Positions 54,370-62,061 of a stretch of 64,000 nucleotides of DNA are shown here, piece after piece; position 1 is the first letter of the stretch, and every line of letters starts with the position of its first letter. Both the position numbers and the translations under genes were made by a program. The notes beneath the pieces are model-generated. The model was not told where the DNA came from. It did not search any database and saw only the letters and a list, made by a program, of their open reading frames with translations. Source of the stretch: JASJAR01 sp038530285 (lineage in GTDB: Bacteria; Pseudomonadota; Alphaproteobacteria; Rhodobacterales; Rhodobacteraceae); contig JBCBCY010000002.1 of assembly GCA_038530285.1 (NCBI GenBank), positions 1 to 64,000 of the forward strand, read 5' to 3'.

Positions 54370-55019
54370 ATGTCGCGGGTCGACTTGGCGCTGTGTTGGC
54401 CGCCATGACCCTGTCTGTGCCTGCGCTGGCCCAAACGCCGCCCGCCCCCGATGGCCCCCGTTTTGTCGGCGTCGATGAACGCACTCACCGCTTTGACAAG
54501 GCGTTCACTCCAACCGGCTGCCGATCGATCTCTGAAAGTCTTGCAATTTGTCTCGAAGGCTCGGGCTACACGCTTGAAGGTTCCATCTCTGTTGGCCGCA
54601 ACCGGGCCGAACTATACCGCCTCACCGAAGCGCATGATGCCGCCATCAAGAGTGTGTTTTTCCCTTTAAGAGAGGCCTTGGACCTGACGAAGGGCGAACT
54701 CGATGCCTTGGCGGAAACTCATCTGTTCGTCGAGGCCGCACGCGGGCCGCGCAGGCGCGACCGTGTGTTGTTCGAGCGCCGGAGGCCGTCGGGCCTGCTT
54801 TACCAAGGGGCTGCGGAGGTCACCTACCCCGACGACAGCCGCGCTCTGGTTTTGTACACCATATTCACGCAACAATGGGGCGTCGGCATCATCGAAACCT
54901 CTTCGGCCATGGCGGACGTGGGTATACCCAGTGTCGTCCCACTTGGGCCCGCCGAAGAGCGGCACGCGGCTTTTCTTGATATCACGCGGACCAAAACCAA
55001 CGTGGGACCAGGCTATTGA
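54366..55019 (+). CDS. Exported protein of unknown function embedded between livG and livF
   Basis: 217 residues with a signal peptide (MNVAGRLGAVLAAMTLSVPALA-QT). The mature part has two Cys (TGCRSISESLAICLEG) that may form a disulfide, and a region of mixed charge (RGPRRRDRVLFERRRPSG). No family is recognised. The start overlaps the livG stop by four bases and the stop overlaps the livF start by one base, so it is translationally locked into the transporter operon. That context suggests a periplasmic partner of the system, but base composition gives no proof. Confidence 0.78.
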   Translation: MNVAGRLGAVLAAMTLSVPALAQTPPAPDGPRFVGVDERTHRFDKAFTPTGCRSISESLAICLEGSGYTLEGSISVGRNRAELYRLTEAHDAAIKSVFFPLREALDLTKGELDALAETHLFVEAARGPRRRDRVLFERRRPSGLLYQGAAEVTYPDDSRALVLYTIFTQQWGVGIIETSSAMADVGIPSVVPLGPAEERHAAFLDITRTKTNVGPGY

Positions 55020-55732
55020 TGGCAGACCCCTACCTTATTGGCGAGCATATGACCGGCGGCTATGGCACCGGGGCCGATATTCTCCACGATTGCACCCTGG
55101 CCGTCGACAAAGGCGAGATCGCGGTCATCGTCGGACCCAACGGGGCGGGCAAATCCACCGCCATGAAGGCCGTCTTCGGCATGCTGAACCTGCGCGAAGG
55201 GTCCGTGCGCATCGGTGGCAAGGACATCACCCATATCAGCCCCCAGGACCGGGTCGCCGAAGGCATGGCATTCGTCCCCCAGACCCACAACATCTTCACC
55301 TCGATGACCGTCGAAGAAAACCTTGAGATGGGCGCGTTTCTGCGCGACGACGACATCCGCACCACCATCGAGCAGGTCTTTGACCTGTTCCCGATCCTGC
55401 GCGACAAGCGCCGCCAGAAGGCCGGCGAATTGTCGGGCGGGCAGCGCCAGCAGGTCGCCGTGGGCCGCGCGCTGATGACCCAGCCCCAGGTCCTGATGCT
55501 GGATGAACCGACCGCCGGGGTCAGCCCCATCGTGATGGACGAACTCTTCGACCGGATCATTGAAGTCGCGCGCACCGGCATTTCGATCCTGATGGTTGAA
55601 CAAAACGCCCGCCAGGCGCTCGACATCGCCGATAAAGGCTATGTGCTGGTCCAGGGGCGCAACGCCTTCACCGACACCGGGGCCGCCTTGCTGGCCGACC
55701 CGGATGTGCGCCGCAGTTTCCTGGGCGGCTGA
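55019..55732 (+). CDS. livF: Branched-chain amino acid-type ABC transporter ATPase (LivF)
   Basis: Second ATPase of the transporter, 237 residues: Walker A GPNGAGKST (near 42), signature LSGGQRQQVAVGRALM (near 140), Walker B VLMLDEPTAGVSP (near 160) and MVEQNARQAL with the switch residue. The ATG at 55019 shares its first base with the preceding stop; a TTG at 55016 is an alternative. A set of hairpins follows the gene. Confidence 0.94.
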   Translation: MADPYLIGEHMTGGYGTGADILHDCTLAVDKGEIAVIVGPNGAGKSTAMKAVFGMLNLREGSVRIGGKDITHISPQDRVAEGMAFVPQTHNIFTSMTVEENLEMGAFLRDDDIRTTIEQVFDLFPILRDKRRQKAGELSGGQRQQVAVGRALMTQPQVLMLDEPTAGVSPIVMDELFDRIIEVARTGISILMVEQNARQALDIADKGYVLVQGRNAFTDTGAALLADPDVRRSFLGG

Positions 55733-55747
55733 TCCCCGGGCGCGACC

Positions 55748-55843
55748 AAATTTCTGATCAAGAAATTTGCAAAACTCTTCAAAGAGTTTTGTGCGGCTGA
55801 ATTTGGCCCGGTCAAATCGCCGCATTTGATGCGATTTTTCTTT
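55748..55843 (+). other. Cluster of three hairpins after livF, last one terminator-like
   Basis: Three inverted repeats stand in a row: AAATTTCT/AGAAATTT (55748-55755, 55761-55768), CAAAACTCT/AGAGTTTTG (55770-55778, 55783-55791) and AAATCGC/GCGATTT (55814-55820, 55831-55837), the last followed by TTCTTT. The third can act as an intrinsic terminator for livF. The first two are A/T-rich in a GC-rich neighbourhood and look like a repeat element rather than plain termination. Confidence 0.7.
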
Positions 55844-55941
55844 ACCCAGCCACACCGCCGCCCGTTCACTTGATCGATGGGGAACCGACCGCGCAGCCAA
55901 CGCCGGGAACCGGCACCGCGCGGCAAGATCAGGAGGGACCA

Positions 55942-56334
55942 ATGGCCCTTTTTGCAACGCTCACCGCCTTCAGCCTTGCTGGCAGCGCGCCCATCACCTG
56001 CACCATGACGGCGCGCGATACGGACCAACCGCTGACAATCTCGGTCTCGCTTGATCCGGTGCCCAGCCTCAAGGATCGCCCGGGGCTTTACCGGGTGATG
56101 ATGGACGTCGGCGGCACCAGGCTAAGCGCCAATGCCCAGCCCATGCATGACACCGCCGAAGACGATGTGATGTTTCGCGCCAAGGCGGGCACGCATACCT
56201 TCTACACTCTGGGCTTGCGTCGCGACGGTGCTGCGGCGATGTATGTGGCCAGACAGGGGGCAAATGTCACGCTGACGGGTCACTGCCAACACCATGAGCG
56301 TTGGTTCCCGGGCTGGCTCGCGCCCACGGGGTAA
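55942..56334 (+). CDS. Small exported protein of unknown function in the liv operon
   Basis: 130 residues from the ATG at 55942 (AGGAGGGA site at 55931-55938). The N-terminus MALFATLTAFSLAGSAPITC is a short signal-like stretch. The rest is beta-rich (TISVSLDPVPSLKDRPGLYR, MYVARQGANVTLTGHCQHHE). No family recognised. It is followed 13 bases later by another small exported protein, both before livH. Confidence 0.68.
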   Translation: MALFATLTAFSLAGSAPITCTMTARDTDQPLTISVSLDPVPSLKDRPGLYRVMMDVGGTRLSANAQPMHDTAEDDVMFRAKAGTHTFYTLGLRRDGAAAMYVARQGANVTLTGHCQHHERWFPGWLAPTG

Positions 56335-56346
56335 CGGGGACATATC

Positions 56347-56727
56347 ATGCGGGCATTTGTGATCGCCACCGCGTTCATCTTTGCGCCAGGTGCGGCGCTG
56401 GCGGGCATGGCCTGCACCTTTCCAACCGAATGCATGTCCGGCGAGGCCTGCACCGACAGCGGCTATTCCGTCACGGTCGACACCGCCCTCGCCCCCGGTT
56501 CTCTTGCAATGGAAGGCGGGTTTCCCACGGCCGACACGATTGTCACCGATGCCGAGACCATCCCCATCACCTGGTCGGGGGTCGGCGCGGCCCTGGCGGC
56601 CACCGGCCGGACCGGCTTGGCGATGCATCTTTTGACCGTCGCACCCGATGGCACCGCGCTTTATTCGGTGCATCTGCCCGCCGCCGAAATCGCAATCACA
56701 TACCTTGGCAGCTGCAAAGGGACCTGA
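56347..56727 (+). CDS. Small exported Cys-containing protein in the liv operon
   Basis: 126 residues with signal peptide MRAFVIATAFIFAPGAALA. The mature part has closely spaced Cys (MACTFPTECMSGEACTDSGY) and a C-terminal Cys (YLGSCKGT), consistent with disulfides in the periplasm. No family recognised. It ends 3 bases before the livH start, so it is in the same transcript. Confidence 0.7.
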   Translation: MRAFVIATAFIFAPGAALAGMACTFPTECMSGEACTDSGYSVTVDTALAPGSLAMEGGFPTADTIVTDAETIPITWSGVGAALAATGRTGLAMHLLTVAPDGTALYSVHLPAAEIAITYLGSCKGT

Positions 56728-56730
56728 GCG

Positions 56731-57741
56731 GTGGACCTTCTGAACGCCCTTGTCGCACTTGCGAACTTCGTCATCGTCCCGGCGGTGTCCTACGGCAGCC
56801 AACTGGCGCTTGGCGCGCTCGGGGTGACACTGGTCTACGGCATCTTGCGGTTTTCGAACTTCGCCCATGGCGACACGATGGCCTTCGGCACGATGGTCAC
56901 GATCCTGTTCACCTGGCTCTTTCAGGGCTGGGGGATTTCCCTGGGGCCTCTGCCCACGGCCCTTCTGGCCCTGCCTTTCGGGATTGCCGGCACAGCACTT
57001 TTGCTATTGGGCACCGACCGTGTGGTCTACCGGTTTTACCGTGCCCAACGGGCGGTCCCGTTGATCTTTCTGATCGTGTCCATCGGCGTGATGTTCATCC
57101 TCAACGGGTTGGTCCGCATGATCATCGGCGTCGATGATCAGCGCTTTTCGGATGGCGAGCGGTTCTTGATTTCCGCGCGCACCTTCCGCGAGATGACCGG
57201 CCTGGCCGAAGGTCTTGCGATCCGCACCACCACCGTGATCACGGTCGTCGTTGCCATCATCGTGGTCGCCCTGCTGTTCTGGTTTCTGGAAAAAACCCGC
57301 ACCGGCAAGTCCATGCGCGCGTTTTCCGACAATGAAGACCTCGCACTATTGTCGGGCATCAACCCCGAACGCGTTGTCATGATCACCTGGCTGATCGTGG
57401 CGGCCCTGGCGACCATCGCGGGCACGCTCTACGGGCTGGATAAATCCTTCCGCCCCTTCACCTATTTCCAGCTGCTCCTGCCGATCTTTGCCGCCGCCAT
57501 CGTCGGCGGGCTCGGCTCGCCCCTGGGGGCGATCGCCGGCGGCTTTGTCATCGCCTTTTCCGAAGTGGGCATCACCTATGCCTGGAAAAAAGTGGCGACC
57601 TACGCCCTGCCAGAAGGCCTTCAGCCGGACGGTTTGGCCCAACTTCTGTCCACCGATTACAAGTTTGCCGTGGCCTTCACGATCCTGATCCTGGTGCTGT
57701 TGTTCAAACCCACCGGGTTGTTTTCGGGAAAATCGCTATGA
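56731..57741 (+). CDS. livH: Branched-chain amino acid-type ABC transporter permease (LivH)
   Basis: Permease of 336 residues with about eight helices. LGVTLVYGILRFSNFAHGDT (near 32) and the cytoplasmic motif SMRAFSDNEDLALLSGINPE (near 195) are LivH hallmarks; DNEDLALLSGI is the coupling-helix region. The start is GTG at 56731. It overlaps livM by four bases. Confidence 0.94.
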   Translation: MDLLNALVALANFVIVPAVSYGSQLALGALGVTLVYGILRFSNFAHGDTMAFGTMVTILFTWLFQGWGISLGPLPTALLALPFGIAGTALLLLGTDRVVYRFYRAQRAVPLIFLIVSIGVMFILNGLVRMIIGVDDQRFSDGERFLISARTFREMTGLAEGLAIRTTTVITVVVAIIVVALLFWFLEKTRTGKSMRAFSDNEDLALLSGINPERVVMITWLIVAALATIAGTLYGLDKSFRPFTYFQLLLPIFAAAIVGGLGSPLGAIAGGFVIAFSEVGITYAWKKVATYALPEGLQPDGLAQLLSTDYKFAVAFTILILVLLFKPTGLFSGKSL

Positions 57742-59048
57742 GCCCCGCCCTGCGCAACACCGCCCTGTTTGCCGCCATGGCCGCGCTGATTGCCGCGACG
57801 GGCTTTCTGCAATCGTGGAACGTGGCGCTGACGGTTCTGCAGATGGGGCTGATTTCGGGCATCATGGCTTTGGGCGTGAATATCCAATGGGGCTATGCGG
57901 GTCTTTTGAACGTCGGCGTGATGGGCTTTGTCGCCGCCGGGGGCCTTGCGGCGGTGTTGATCGCCGAACCCATCGACACCGAAGCGTTGTCTGCGGGCGG
58001 CTTTGGGTTGATCGTGGCCTTGCTGGTGGGCGCGGCCACGATTTTCGCCGCCATTTATGCCTGGCGCGCCCTGCCCCGGGGCTGGGTCCGCACGCTGGGC
58101 CTGATCGCGGTGCTGGTGATCGGCTACGTGATCTACCGCAGCCTGTTTGACCCTGCCCGCGACGCGGTTGAGGCGATTGAGCCTGCCCTTCGGGGCAACA
58201 TCGGCGGTCTCGGCCTGCCGATCATGCTGGCCTGGCCCGTGGGCGGGGTGATGGCCGCCGGGATCGCCTGGATCGTGGGCAAGACCGCGCTGGGTCTGCG
58301 GTCGGATTATCTGGCGATTGCCACGCTCGGGATTTCCGAGATCATCATCGCAATCTTGAAAAACGAAGACTGGCTGGCGCGCGGGATCAAGAATGTCACC
58401 GGCCTGCCGCGCCCCTATCCGGTTCCGTTCGAAATCCACATCCAGCAGGACCCGGCCTTTGTCGAACGCGCCGAAGCGCTTGGCCTCGACCCGGTGCGCG
58501 CCTCCACCTTGTGGGTCGATGTGCTTTACACCGGCATTTTCCTGGTCGTGCTGTTGATCCTGCTGTGGCTCTGCCAGGCCGCGCTCGCCTCGCCCTGGGG
58601 CCGGATGATGCGCGCGATCCGCGACAATGAGGTTGCCGCCTCTGCCATGGGCAAGGATGTCACCGCGCGCCATTTGCAGGTTTTCATCCTGGGCTCGGCC
58701 GTGCTGGGGATGGCGGGCGCCATGATGGTCACGCTTGACGGGCAGCTGACGCCTGGGACCTATGTGCCCCTGCGCTTTACCTTCCTGATCTGGGTGATGG
58801 TGATCATCGGCGGGTCGGGCAACAATTTCGGCGCGGTGCTGGGCGGCATGCTGGTGTGGTTCTTGTGGGTGCAGGTCGAAGCGCTTGGCCCCGCCGTGAT
58901 CGGCTTTGTCACCGGCTGGATGGCCGATGACAGCGCCCTGCGCCAGCACCTGGTGGGCAACGCGGTGCAAATGCGCCTTCTGGTCATGGGGGTGATCCTG
59001 CTTGTCGTGCTGCGGTTCTTCCCCAAGGGCCTGATCCCCGAGCGCTAA
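57738..59048 (+). CDS. livM: Branched-chain amino acid-type ABC transporter permease (LivM)
   Basis: Permease of 436 residues, partner of LivH. MALGVNIQWGYAGLLNVGVM (near 43), SDYLAIATLGISEII (near 193) and the coupling motif WGRMMRAIRDNEVAASAMGK (near 290) are present. The first third carries an extra hydrophobic and loop region (about 85-155) compared with E. coli LivM (425 residues). Its stop overlaps the convergent Hint gene by four bases. Confidence 0.94.
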   Translation: MSPALRNTALFAAMAALIAATGFLQSWNVALTVLQMGLISGIMALGVNIQWGYAGLLNVGVMGFVAAGGLAAVLIAEPIDTEALSAGGFGLIVALLVGAATIFAAIYAWRALPRGWVRTLGLIAVLVIGYVIYRSLFDPARDAVEAIEPALRGNIGGLGLPIMLAWPVGGVMAAGIAWIVGKTALGLRSDYLAIATLGISEIIIAILKNEDWLARGIKNVTGLPRPYPVPFEIHIQQDPAFVERAEALGLDPVRASTLWVDVLYTGIFLVVLLILLWLCQAALASPWGRMMRAIRDNEVAASAMGKDVTARHLQVFILGSAVLGMAGAMMVTLDGQLTPGTYVPLRFTFLIWVMVIIGGSGNNFGAVLGGMLVWFLWVQVEALGPAVIGFVTGWMADDSALRQHLVGNAVQMRLLVMGVILLVVLRFFPKGLIPER

Positions 59049-59662
59049 AGCAGCCGCAGCCGGTCCATGCGTTGTTTGTAAAGCGGTCGGTCATCAAGGG
59101 GCCGCGCGGGGTCGGCCAGGCGCTCGAGCCCGCCTTTGCGCGCCTCAGGAAACAGCGCCTCGATCTCCAGCCGCTGGGCATTGCCGATCTTTTGCCAGGT
59201 CGACCCATCGGGGCGGAAGCTTTCCGCCCAGGCGCCATCGGCCAGAAGCACCTGATGATGCTCGCACAACAGATGAATATAGGTCACGCCAAGCGCGTCG
59301 ACCGGCTTGATGCCGCGGTGGTCAATCAGCTTGTCGGCGGGCATCAACACCTCATCCCAGACCCCATGCGCATTGGGGCGCCGCACGGTGAACCGGTGTT
59401 TCGGCGACACGATCATGTCACGCTCGGGCCGCCCATCGGCCAGGGCACCCGCACGGATCAGGATCGGGCGCAACTCGTCACTGGTGGCGATCTCGGCCCG
59501 CGTCAGATGCCGCCGCCCAATCCAGACCACCGGGCGCAGACCGTTGTCCGCCGTCAGAACCCGGTCGCCGTGGCGGATTTGCTCAATCGGTGTCCAGCCG
59601 CGCGCGGTGGCAATACGTGTCCCGGGCGTAAAACAGGGGCTTGTCGCTGCTGTCCTGGCCAT
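59045..59662 (-). CDS. Stand-alone Hint-domain protein
   Basis: 205 residues. The N-terminal SPCFTPGTRIATARGWTPIE with Cys at the splice-like position, then IRHGDRVLTADNGLRPVVWIG and SPKHRFTV (His of block B) match the Hint (hedgehog/intein) module of Rhodobacteraceae proteins. Usually this module is the C-terminal part of a larger secreted protein with calcium repeats; here only eight residues precede the Cys. The start at 59662 has GGGAGAGG upstream, so it seems a real short gene and not a truncation. The role is unknown; self-cleavage is possible. Confidence 0.85.
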   Translation of the reverse strand: MARTAATSPCFTPGTRIATARGWTPIEQIRHGDRVLTADNGLRPVVWIGRRHLTRAEIATSDELRPILIRAGALADGRPERDMIVSPKHRFTVRRPNAHGVWDEVLMPADKLIDHRGIKPVDALGVTYIHLLCEHHQVLLADGAWAESFRPDGSTWQKIGNAQRLEIEALFPEARKGGLERLADPARPLDDRPLYKQRMDRLRLL

Positions 59663-59721
59663 TCTTGCCCCTCTCCCGGCCCATCAGCCGGACCCCGAGG
59701 GCACGTGTGAAAAACCCAGCT

Positions 59722-59763
59722 GCGGGGACGGATGGGACCCCTCGCCCCAATACCCGTCCCCGC
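59722..59763. repeat. 10-bp perfect inverted repeat upstream of the Hint gene
   Basis: GCGGGGACGG (59722-59731) and CCGTCCCCGC (59754-59763) are separated by 22 bases and lie 60-100 bases upstream of the Hint gene start. It could form a long hairpin in the leader or be an operator. Confidence 0.65.
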
Positions 59764-60309
59764 GACCTCTCTGGCAGCACTTACAATTGCACCGGTTGCC
59801 CGGTGCCGCGGGCCCGCCCCCACGAGGCCGCGTACACACCCAATCCAGACAGGTGAGAGGACGCTACCGTTTTGGCGCCCCCCGGCAAATCCAAACGCGG
59901 CGGGAATGTGGCGGTCCCGTGGCGGTCCAAGGGCTGATTTTCTCCCAAATCGAACCAATTCGCGGGGCGGTGTATCCAGAATGGCAACAGTCTTCTCAAA
60001 ATCAGGGGCTTACATGTCGTCCGTTTCCAGACAGGGTACAAATCTTGGAAACGATGCGTTTACCGGTTTGGCCCATGCGTGCCGGACCGCACAGGGCGAC
60101 ATGTGCAGCCCCGGAACCAATCGCGCGTGACGGGCAAGATCACGCACTCAACCCGAACAACGGGGCCGCGCGCCGACACCAAATCGAGGTGAATCACTTT
60201 TGTGACGGTTTGGATGGCTTGGCTGACCCGGCAGGTTGGCTGTGGTGTGCGGGGCGACGCCGAACCATTGCCGCCCGGCATTCCGCCTGCGCGCATTTCC
60301 GCAGCTCTC
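59764..60309. other. Long stretch without a recognisable gene
   Basis: About 545 bases between the Hint gene leader and the tRNA fragment. Frames are present on both strands but their translations are rich in Arg/Pro/Trp and have the look of noncoding GC-rich DNA. I see no RNA gene or mobile element here. Confidence 0.5.
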
Positions 60310-60357
60310 GTCGGTCTTTCAGACCGACTGCCGCCATCCACTCCACGCTGTGGAGTG
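60310..60357. other. Pair of perfect hairpins beside the tRNA fragment
   Basis: GTCGGTCT/AGACCGAC with loop TTC (60310-60328) and CACTCCAC/GTGGAGTG with loop GCT (60339-60357). Read on the minus strand they stand directly downstream of the tRNA-Leu 3' end, so they may have been the terminator of the original tRNA gene, although no strong U tract is seen. Confidence 0.6.
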
Positions 60358-60361
60358 ATTT

Positions 60362-60417
60362 TGGTACCCAAGGCCGGACTCGAACCGGCACGCCCGCGAA
60401 GGCGGGGGATTTTGAAT
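60362..60417 (-). other. 3' fragment of tRNA-Leu(CAA): attachment site scar
   Basis: On the minus strand, from the anticodon loop TTCAAAA (60416-60410) onward, the sequence is a good tRNA-Leu 3' part: anticodon stem half TCCCC, long variable arm with CGCC-TTCG-CGGGCG, T arm GCCGG TTCGAGT CCGGC (60389-60373), acceptor half CTTGGGT, discriminator A and CCA (60364-60362). Upstream of the loop the matching stem half GGGGA is missing; AATAA stands there. The 5' half of the tRNA is therefore absent. Tyrosine recombinases commonly use this part of a tRNA as att site. The fragment points its cut end toward the accessory DNA at higher coordinates. Confidence 0.82.
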
Positions 60418-60457
60418 TATTGCGATCTTGTTGCTTTCCAAATACTTGGGGAAAATG

Positions 60458-60499
60458 TAGCCCACGGACAAAGCAAAAACAAACCAAGAAAGTGGGCTA
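60458..60499 (+). promoter_or_regulatory. Inverted repeat in the leader of the replication gene
   Basis: TAGCCCAC (60458-60465) and GTGGGCTA (60492-60499) are separated by a 26-base A-rich spacer and end 50 bases before the replication-type gene. The arrangement fits an operator or a recombinase arm site. Function inferred only. Confidence 0.5.
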
Positions 60500-60548
60500 A
60501 GGCAGATTGGCGTGCATTTAGGCCAAACTTGAAGGCTGAGGTGCCGGC

Positions 60549-61376
60549 ATGAGCCACCGCGCGACCAATTGGGCTATCCAGCAACGCGGTCTTCAAGCAG
60601 CCACAAAATTGCTCCTGTGGCAGCTCGCAGACCGCCACAACGCCGACACGGGCCGGTGTGATCCGTCGCAGGACCGACTTGCCGAGGACTGCGAAATGAG
60701 TCGATCAACAGTGAACCGACACCTCAAAAAACTAGAAGCGGTCGGCCTTATTCGCCGCGTTCAGCGAATGGATAGCAAGACAAAGCGGCAGGCAAGCACT
60801 GCCTATATATTGGCATTTGATGCAGACGGATCCGAGTCTCATTCTGAGACGCGGCCCGTGTGTCAAATCGGACCAAAGCCGTGTGTCAAATCGGACCAAG
60901 GCCGTGTGTCAAAATGCGACACTAACCCTGTAAGGGAACCAGGAAAGGAACCTGTGTGCGCCGCTGACGCTGACGAACACACACACCGGGCCTTCGAAAT
61001 CTTCTGGGCAGCCTATCCCAGAGTTAGGGACCGAACGGGAACGCAGCGAGCCTTCTACCAAGCAGTGGCTGCCGGTGTTGATCCTCAAACTATCATCTCA
61101 AGTGCCAGGGCCTATGCCGCCGAGAACAAGGGAAATGGAAAGCAGTACCTTCTTCTTTCGCTGAATTGGCTCACTGCGGAACGCTGGCTCGATCATGCAC
61201 AGCAGACGATTGGTGCCACAGCGGCACCCGAAGCAGTCCAGGCCTTCTGGGCGAAGAAGGTGAAGGCCAAAGGCTTCATCCCATCGAACGCTATCAGTGC
61301 ATCGCTGGCTCGCAGTATGCTCAATGGCGGCCATGTCACGGCAGAGGAATTGCAAGCCGTAGGGGTGTGCCCATGA
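60549..61376 (+). CDS. Phage-type replication initiator with N-terminal HTH
   Basis: 275 residues. The N-terminal part (about 1-95) is a winged-helix domain with CDPSQDRLAEDCEMSRSTVNRHLKKLEAVGLI (split: CDPSQDRLAEDCEMSRSTVN, RHLKKLEAVGLIRRV), as in phage and plasmid replication starters. The middle (about 100-125) is encoded by tandem 23-bp repeats. The C-terminal part (about 145-235; FEIFWAAYPRVRDRTGTQRA, YLLLSLNWLTAERW) resembles the C-domain of phage replication proteins. This layout recalls lambda O protein, with DNA-binding domain, origin repeats in the linker and helicase-recruiting domain. That role is inference; the HTH is clear. It is the first gene of the presumed island. Confidence 0.75.
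   Translation: MSHRATNWAIQQRGLQAATKLLLWQLADRHNADTGRCDPSQDRLAEDCEMSRSTVNRHLKKLEAVGLIRRVQRMDSKTKRQASTAYILAFDADGSESHSETRPVCQIGPKPCVKSDQGRVSKCDTNPVREPGKEPVCAADADEHTHRAFEIFWAAYPRVRDRTGTQRAFYQAVAAGVDPQTIISSARAYAAENKGNGKQYLLLSLNWLTAERWLDHAQQTIGATAAPEAVQAFWAKKVKAKGFIPSNAISASLARSMLNGGHVTAEELQAVGVCP
60856..60920 (+). repeat. Tandem 23-bp repeats (iteron-like) inside the replication gene
   Basis: Two exact-spaced units (60856-60878 and 60879-60901) read CCGTGTGTCAAATCGGACC plus AAAG or AAGG, and a partial third (60902-60920) begins CCGTGTGTCAAA. The period of 23 is not a multiple of three, so the units are translated in three different frames. Conservation is thus at DNA level. A CCCTGTAAGGG palindrome follows at 60926-60936, and GGAACC occurs twice after it. 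Confidence 0.85.
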
Positions 61377-61446
61377 CCTCAAAGTGGTCCCATTGCAGGA
61401 GCAATAGCTCTGCGGCTGTCGCGGGCCGGGGCTACCGGTTAGCGCT

Positions 61447-62061
61447 TCACTGAAAGCCTTCTAGGCTGCTTCCGTCCAAGATTGCGATCGCTTCATCGAG
61501 CGTGCGGATCGTTGCATTTGTCAAGCCTTCTACGATCTCAACACGACGTCGGCTTACCGAGACCGATTTGTCTGAAGTCTTGCTAAGATCGTTCGAAACA
61601 AGAGTGTCGCGAAGGCTGTCAATTGAGGCCATTGCGATGACAACTCCGTCGATCTCCTTATCGTTTAAAACGCCAACGTCATGCACCAACCGGTGGGAGA
61701 CGACCAGCTCAGGCAAAAGCTGTGGATACGTAGACCCTGCTGGATCAGCCTCGCGGAGAGTATAAATATTCAAATTCAGTGTTGTTCTGCTTCTGCGCAG
61801 TTCAGCAAGGACCCCACTACGAACGACCCTTCGACGTAGTTCTAGATCGCGCTCGAACTGTTCGAGTGAGGTTTTAGCATGCTCTTCGTTCTGTTCTCTC
61901 GCCAATCGAGCATTGGACCTGAGTGTGAGAATGACGCCACCGAAACCAAAAAAGAAACCAACCATACCAACTATAGCAGATTGGAAATCGACCAAGAGTA
62001 GATACGGGTCTTGGGCCTGCAACTGGGCTTGAAGAGGTACAACGGCGAGAAAAAAGGTCAT
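61447..62061 (-). CDS. Membrane-anchored coiled-coil protein of unknown function
   Basis: 204 residues. One hydrophobic helix near the N-terminus (AIVGMVGFFFGFGGVILTL, about 29-47) is followed by a charged helical stretch (AREQNEEHAKTSLEQFERDL, about 54-80) likely to form a coiled coil, and then a cytoplasmic domain of mixed composition. No family is recognised. GC content and codon use are lower than in the core genes, in line with foreign origin. It converges with the replication gene, 70 bases between stops. Confidence 0.65.
   Translation of the reverse strand: MTFFLAVVPLQAQLQAQDPYLLLVDFQSAIVGMVGFFFGFGGVILTLRSNARLAREQNEEHAKTSLEQFERDLELRRRVVRSGVLAELRRSRTTLNLNIYTLREADPAGSTYPQLLPELVVSHRLVHDVGVLNDKEIDGVVIAMASIDSLRDTLVSNDLSKTSDKSVSVSRRRVEIVEGLTNATIRTLDEAIAILDGSSLEGFQ

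Noticed and set aside
57657..58970. 437-codon minus-strand frame
   Set aside because: Antisense shadow of livM; translation dominated by His/Gln/Arg/Pro, no signal or domain.
60362..60446. Complete functional tRNA-Leu gene
   Set aside because: The anticodon stem 5' half, D arm and acceptor 5' half cannot be found on the 5' side of the anticodon loop; only the 3' part is tRNA-like.
59307..60500. 397-codon plus-strand frame spanning the Hint gene and the tRNA scar
   Set aside because: It runs antisense through the Hint gene and across the tRNA fragment and hairpins; composition is noncoding-like.
60856..60920. CRISPR array
   Set aside because: The repeats are directly abutting with no spacers and lie inside a coding sequence.
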